From: Cryptomeria japonica
Taxonomy: Eukaryota; Streptophyta; Pinopsida; Cupressales; Cupressaceae
Length of the DNA stretch: 64,000 bases
NCBI RefSeq assembly: GCF_030272615.1
Contig: NC_081407.1
Span: 148,237,744-148,301,743 of the forward strand
Reading direction: 5' to 3'
Positions 59,489-64,000 of the stretch are shown in pieces. Every line of letters starts with the position of its first letter. Within the stretch, counting starts at the first letter, position 1. The notes beneath the pieces are model-generated. The model ran no database searches, was not told where the DNA came from, and worked only from the letters and a program-made list of their open reading frames with translations. A program made the position numbers and the translations under genes.

Positions 59489-59590
59489 TCTTTTTTTGTT
59501 GCTACAAGGTATCACTTCGACCCAGCCAAACACCAATTTGAAGTGAGTTGAGGCGAGACTAGTTTTTAGGGATGTACTAAGCCACCTGCT
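59489..59590 (-). mobile_element. Short A-tailed retroposon (SINE-like) with 16-bp target repeat
   Basis: A 102-bp insert interrupts one tandem unit and is flanked by AAATTTTAAATATGTT at 59473-59488 and 59591-59606. On the minus strand it runs from AGCAGGTGGC to GTAGCAACAAAAAAAGA, ending in a short A tail. Other units of the block lack it. Long target repeats plus an A tail indicate LINE-type retroposition; no pol III boxes are seen, so it is 5'-truncated or of another kind. Confidence 0.75.
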
Positions 59591-60708
59591 AAATTTTAAA
59601 TATGTTATTTATATTTATTAGTTGGTAAATATGAAAGGTCAATACAAATATGATTCATATTTATTTGTCTATTTTCAAACCTTAGTATGTTATGAAACTA
59701 AATTATGAATTAATCATTTGACATATTTATTATAAAGGGAAAGGTCATCTAGTTAGGTAAATGTATCAAATATATTATGACTTTAAATTATGAGTTTGAC
59801 CATCTAATACATGTATTATAAAGGAAAGCTCACCTACATTGACATGTTAGGTGATGTAATAGAAATAAGAACTTTAGCATGGATTTTTATAGGATTATGT
59901 TGTGGAAATATTCTTTGATAGGTTTTTGTTGTGTTATGTTGAAAGAATGTTTGCTATCAAGTTAACATTATCATTGTAGTTAAATTATAGTGGTATATAT
60001 CGTGGTGTATCTCATAGTTAAATTATTAAATCTTTAATAGTCTAAAACAATAGTTTGAAAGAATTGTATTTGTATTAGGATTTGATGCTTGGATGGATAA
60101 ATGAACTGTATTTAAGTTTTCACTTTTCTTACTATATATCTTTGTATTCCAAAAAATAACAAAAATTAATTTTTAAATATGTTGTTTGTATTTATTAGTT
60201 AGTTAATATGAAAGGTCAATATGAATATAATTTATATTGATTTATCTATTTTCAAATCCTAGTAAGTATATTATGAAATTAAATTATGAATTGATCATTT
60301 GACATATTTATTATAAAGGAAAGGTCATCTATATTGGTATCTTAGGTGAATTTATCAAGTATATATCATGAATTTAAAATATGAGTTGACCACTTAGCAC
60401 ATTTATTATAAAGGAATGTGCATCTACATTGACAAGTTAGGTGATGTAATGGAAATACAAAATTTAAGCATGGATTTTTATAGGATTATGTTGTGGAAAT
60501 ATTCTTTGGTAGGTTTTGATTGTGTTTAGTTGAAGGAATGTTTGCTATCAAGTTAACATTATCATTGTAGTTAAATTATAGTATTATATCTCATGGTATA
60601 TCTCATAGTTAAATTATTAAATCTTTAATAATCTAAAAGAGTAGCTGGAAAGGATTGTATTTATAGGAGAATTTGATGCTTGGAAGGATAAAGGGATAGT
60701 AAGTTTAA

Positions 60709-61930
60709 TGTTAGACAGTTCAGATAACTGGAAGACAACTGAGAGGGAGGGGGGGTGAATCAGTTGTCACGGATTACAAGAACATTCAGCAATTAAAACT
60801 TTAATATCGGAACCCAAAATAATAATACCGGAATAGCAGTTAATCAATTAAGCATAAGAAATAATCACAAAATAAAAGCTATCCACACAACACCAAGATT
60901 TATACATGGAAAACCTGGTAAAGGGAAAAACCACGGTGGGAAGCCTACCCACAATCAGCTAATACTTCTGCAGTAAGTATGTGAATTACAATGAAGGGGC
61001 CTGCACTTGCAGGAAGGCCAAGAGCCTAGAGCACACTGCTCATCACAAAAGGAGCCTCACTGACTATGTAGAAATCCAGACAACATTTTGGAGAAGTGTT
61101 GAACTGCAAAAGATAGCATCTCCTATGCCAGAGTACAGTTCCAGTTAAGCTCAATACCTAAGGACTAAATCCTCTTACATAAACCCAATTCGATCTCCAA
61201 TGATCGACCAACTCTTTTGCCTGAATGATATTACATTATTCGTACATTACATTCCTTGACCATGACCTCTTACATTAACCATGATGATCTACAATGAGAT
61301 CTTACATCTTATTTATACAAACCCTCGACCATAAATAATCAGGTCGGCCACTAGACAATAAACCAATTGCATAATTACAAACCATGTCGGTCTTAGACCA
61401 AACAAATAATACCAACACATAAGACATCTCAGAAATACATCAATAGGTCCTATCCACACATTACATTAAAGTCCGTCCATAACCTAGATCAACCGAGACC
61501 AAGTATAGGTCCACACACTTCAGCAATGATCTTCAACTGCCAAGTCTGGAACATGATCACTAACAGCATCCTGAAACTCCATCAAAAGCTGCACCAACAC
61601 CACTTATGCAATTCATCAAAGATCTCCACCAAAAGCTCTACTAGTGAAACCCTCGTTGGAACCAAAAACCAATCTTCTAAGCAAGAAGGATAGCATCTAA
61701 TCACCAGACCAAAACCAACTGACCAAATATGAGTATAAGTATCATGAATAAGCCAATTCCATCACTAGACTATACCGAAGCTTGTCGGATCATACCGGAT
61801 CCAAGTTAACCAGAAACCACTTAACCTACCAGGGCTAGAAGGGTGTCGGTAAAGCATCCAAACAACTAGTGTTGACATCAATGACAAAACATCAATGCAA
61901 CACATAATCAATTCCACCAAATGGCAAACA
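60709..61930 (-). repeat. Solo LTR, family F
   Basis: 1222 bp, TGTTAGACAG at left and GGCAAACA at right, with target repeats TTTAA (60704-60708) and CTTAA (61931-61935). It carries CCTGCA-CT-TGCAGG (61000-61013), a CCACGGTGGGAAGCCTACCC block and a perfect U5 hairpin. The sense start contains TGTTGCATTGATGTTTTGTC, resembling family A. No internal part remains, indicating LTR-LTR recombination. Confidence 0.9.
60734..60768 (-). other. U5 C-loop hairpin, family F
   Basis: GACAACTGA (60734-60742) pairs with TCAGTTGTC (60760-60768), nine perfect base pairs. Confidence 0.72.
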
Positions 61931-62430
61931 CTTAAGTCTTCACTTTTATTACAATATTTCTATGCAAAATTAATGTTTAAGTATTACATTTAGGTCAATA
62001 TGAATATGATTTATATTTATTTTTCTATTTTCAAACCTTAGTAAGTGTACTATGAAATTAAATTATGAGTTGGCCCTTTTTAACACATTAATTAGAAAGG
62101 AAAGGTTGTCTATATTGGTATGTTAAGGCGATCTTATCAAGTATATTATGAAATTTGGTTCAATATAAAAAAAAAAGGATATAATGAAATTAAATTATGA
62201 GTTGAATATCTAGCACATTTATTATAAAGAAAATCTTACCTAAATTGACATGTTAGGTGATGCAACGGAAATACAAAAATTTAGTATGGATTTTTATAAG
62301 ATTATGTTGTGGAAATATTCTTTAGTAGGTTTTGGTTGTGTTTTGTTTATGGAATGTTTGATATCAAGTTAACATTATAATTGTAGTTAAATTATAGTAG
62401 TATATCTTATGGTGGTGTTGATATTATGTC

Positions 62431-64000
62431 TTTAAGGATGATGAATCTTGATCAAGAACTTTTAATAGTTTTTGTAATATTGAGACCAATGACAAGAAGT
62501 CAACTCATATATGAACTTATGAAAAGGAGATCAGAAGTTAGAACTAGAATCCAATTTCTTATTTGTTAATATTGCTCTCCTATTAGCAACCATTTCAACA
62601 TTCAAACATGTCATGTCCACAACCTTCAAGAAATGATTGTGGTAGGCCTACATTTTTTCACGTGTAATAGTTTTGAGAACACCTTTGCACCTACTTTTTC
62701 AATGGGAGTAAAGATTCACTAATGCTTTTGTAATAATTTATTTATCATAAGATGTTTATTATTGTATTTTTCTTGTATTTCTTACTAGTAACACTCGTTT
62801 ACCAAATAATAGTAATACAATTAGCTTAAAGTAGGGCTATATACAAATTTACTATTTTTAACTCTTAAATAACATACCATTTTCATGTAGAATATCATTA
62901 CCATAGTTGTCTCTAGTCTTATCTTTTTTTGATGTAGTTCCATTTTTTATGGGTATTCACAATCTAAAATGATTAGCCCTTTTTCATATGTTCAATTTGA
63001 GATTTAACTAACTCTAATCAATGAGGCCATAAAAAAGGGGCCTCATTCTCTATACATTGAAATTTATCATCTTTCAAGAATTCACTTGAAACATATTGTC
63101 CACCAAATAAAAAATTTAAGTAATGCAACACCTCTTGTAGGACTCAAATTTTATCTCTATTGTTAAATAATTGATATTAAAACATGCAACATCTTATAAT
63201 TAGCAATATCTTAACCCCAAAAACAAACTATTTTAGTAGCTTGTGTTTGACTCGAATGGGATTCTTATTAAAATTTGTCAACCAAGTTTATAGTTAACCA
63301 ACCTTTCAAATACTAGATCTACTATAACTTATACTTCTTTTTATGATAACCTATATTTAAAAAATGCTACTATCTCTTAAGTTCCACTAAAATATCTTTG
63401 AGATAAAAATCTATATTGGATGGTGATGTTAGGGCCATGGCTAGATCTTCCCCATATAAGTGTTCATATACTATAGAGTATGACCATTGGTGCACACCTA
63501 GTGGATATTTAGCTTAATTATTTTCTACCTACTTCCTCACTCCTACATTTACACATCATCCAAACTAGCCTTTATTGCATCTATCAACTATTTCTACTAT
63601 TCACCATTACATGCGTGTTGCTCCCTTTTGGATCCATCTAATTGCAAGATCACAAAAGTATAATCTCTTCATTAACTCCAACCTCTTTTCTCCATCTATT
63701 CTACACTTGAACTACCACCTTTCATAATTGTATTCTACTACTTCGAGGCCATAAAACAATCACCCCTCCACCACTATACATCCAATTGTGTAAGAGATTA
63801 ATACCCTATATTTATATTTTATCACACTTTTAAATTTAGCAACATCTTAACCCAAAAACCTAACTATTTTAGTACCTTGTGCTTGACTAGAATGAGATTC
63901 TTATGAAAAAAAAATTCAACCAAATTTATATAGATATTAAATCCCTTCACAAAAATATCTACTATTTATATTTGCATTTTTATCTAATCACTATAATTGC
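62431..64000. other. AT-rich stretch, no supported gene
   Basis: No open frame of note. A diverged direct repeat is visible at 63201-63290 and 63837-63930 (TAGCAAYATCTTAACCC, ACTATTTTAGTA, CTTGTGYTTGACT, GAGATTCTTAT). This may be a decayed retroelement, but no coding motif can be read. Confidence 0.5.

Larger units (their letters stand above)
58488..62430 (+). repeat. Tandem repeat block, units of about 0.55-0.7 kb
   Basis: The phrase GGTCAATATGAATATGATTT recurs at about 58717, 58931, 59636, 60214 and 61992, each followed by TTTGTCTATTTTCAAA, TATGAAATTAAATTATGA and GGAAAGGTCATCTA. ATTAAATCTTTAATAATCTAAA starts units near 59340, 60022 and 60612. Removing the LTR at 60709-61930, spacing is about 0.55-0.7 kb apart from one short unit at the left. 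No reading frame. Confidence 0.85.

Overview
The window is plant nuclear DNA made almost entirely of nested LTR retrotransposons; I see no convincing host protein-coding gene. Evidence for a plant: Copia gag-pol genes with initiator-tRNA-Met primer sites, a Ty3-type element with a second plant-type RNase H, a plant mobile domain (PMD) protein, and telobox motifs (AAACCCTAA) in LTRs. The density of long, old, mutated elements fits a large repeat-rich genome such as a conifer's, but that is inference.

Layout. 1-22962: the 3' end of a plus-strand Copia element (family A), whose LTR (817-1639, resumed 22708-22962) was split by a minus-strand Copia element (family B, 1640-22707). That B copy was itself hit twice, 55 bp apart in its integrase: by a pol-less LTR element (family C, 5831-12484) and by a second B copy (12545-19698, TSD GATCT). 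22963-28212: a truncated Tat-like Ty3 element ordered gag-PR-aRNH-RT-RNH-INT. 28213-34457: two partial family-A copies head to head. 34458-51331: a relative of C (family D), also pol-less, split by a young 13-kb LTR element (family E, 35251-48226, TSD GAAAT, LTRs about 99.4% identical) and by a C-like solo LTR (48988-49795). 51332-58487: AT-rich unique or degraded DNA with a few short duplications. 58488-62430: a 0.55-0.7-kb tandem-repeat block carrying a 102-bp A-tailed retroposon and a solo LTR (family F, 60709-61930). 62431-64000: degenerate AT-rich sequence.

Most interesting: (1) families C and D lack pol but share two long ORFs: a coiled-coil Gag-like protein with four CCHC knuckles and a roughly 1060-residue protein of unknown function; (2) the LTRs of A, B, C, D and F share a C-loop hairpin near the 3' end of U5 whose stem bases change in a compensatory way between families, in both pol-bearing and pol-less elements; (3) element E has a tRNA-Trp primer site, a roughly 936-residue non-pol ORF, an antisense PMD gene, and arrays of an 11-bp motif with 20-bp period at both ends of its interior. 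A plausible reading is that Copia elements supply enzymes to C and D through shared cis signals. Nearly every ORF is interrupted by in-frame stops, so most copies are dead.
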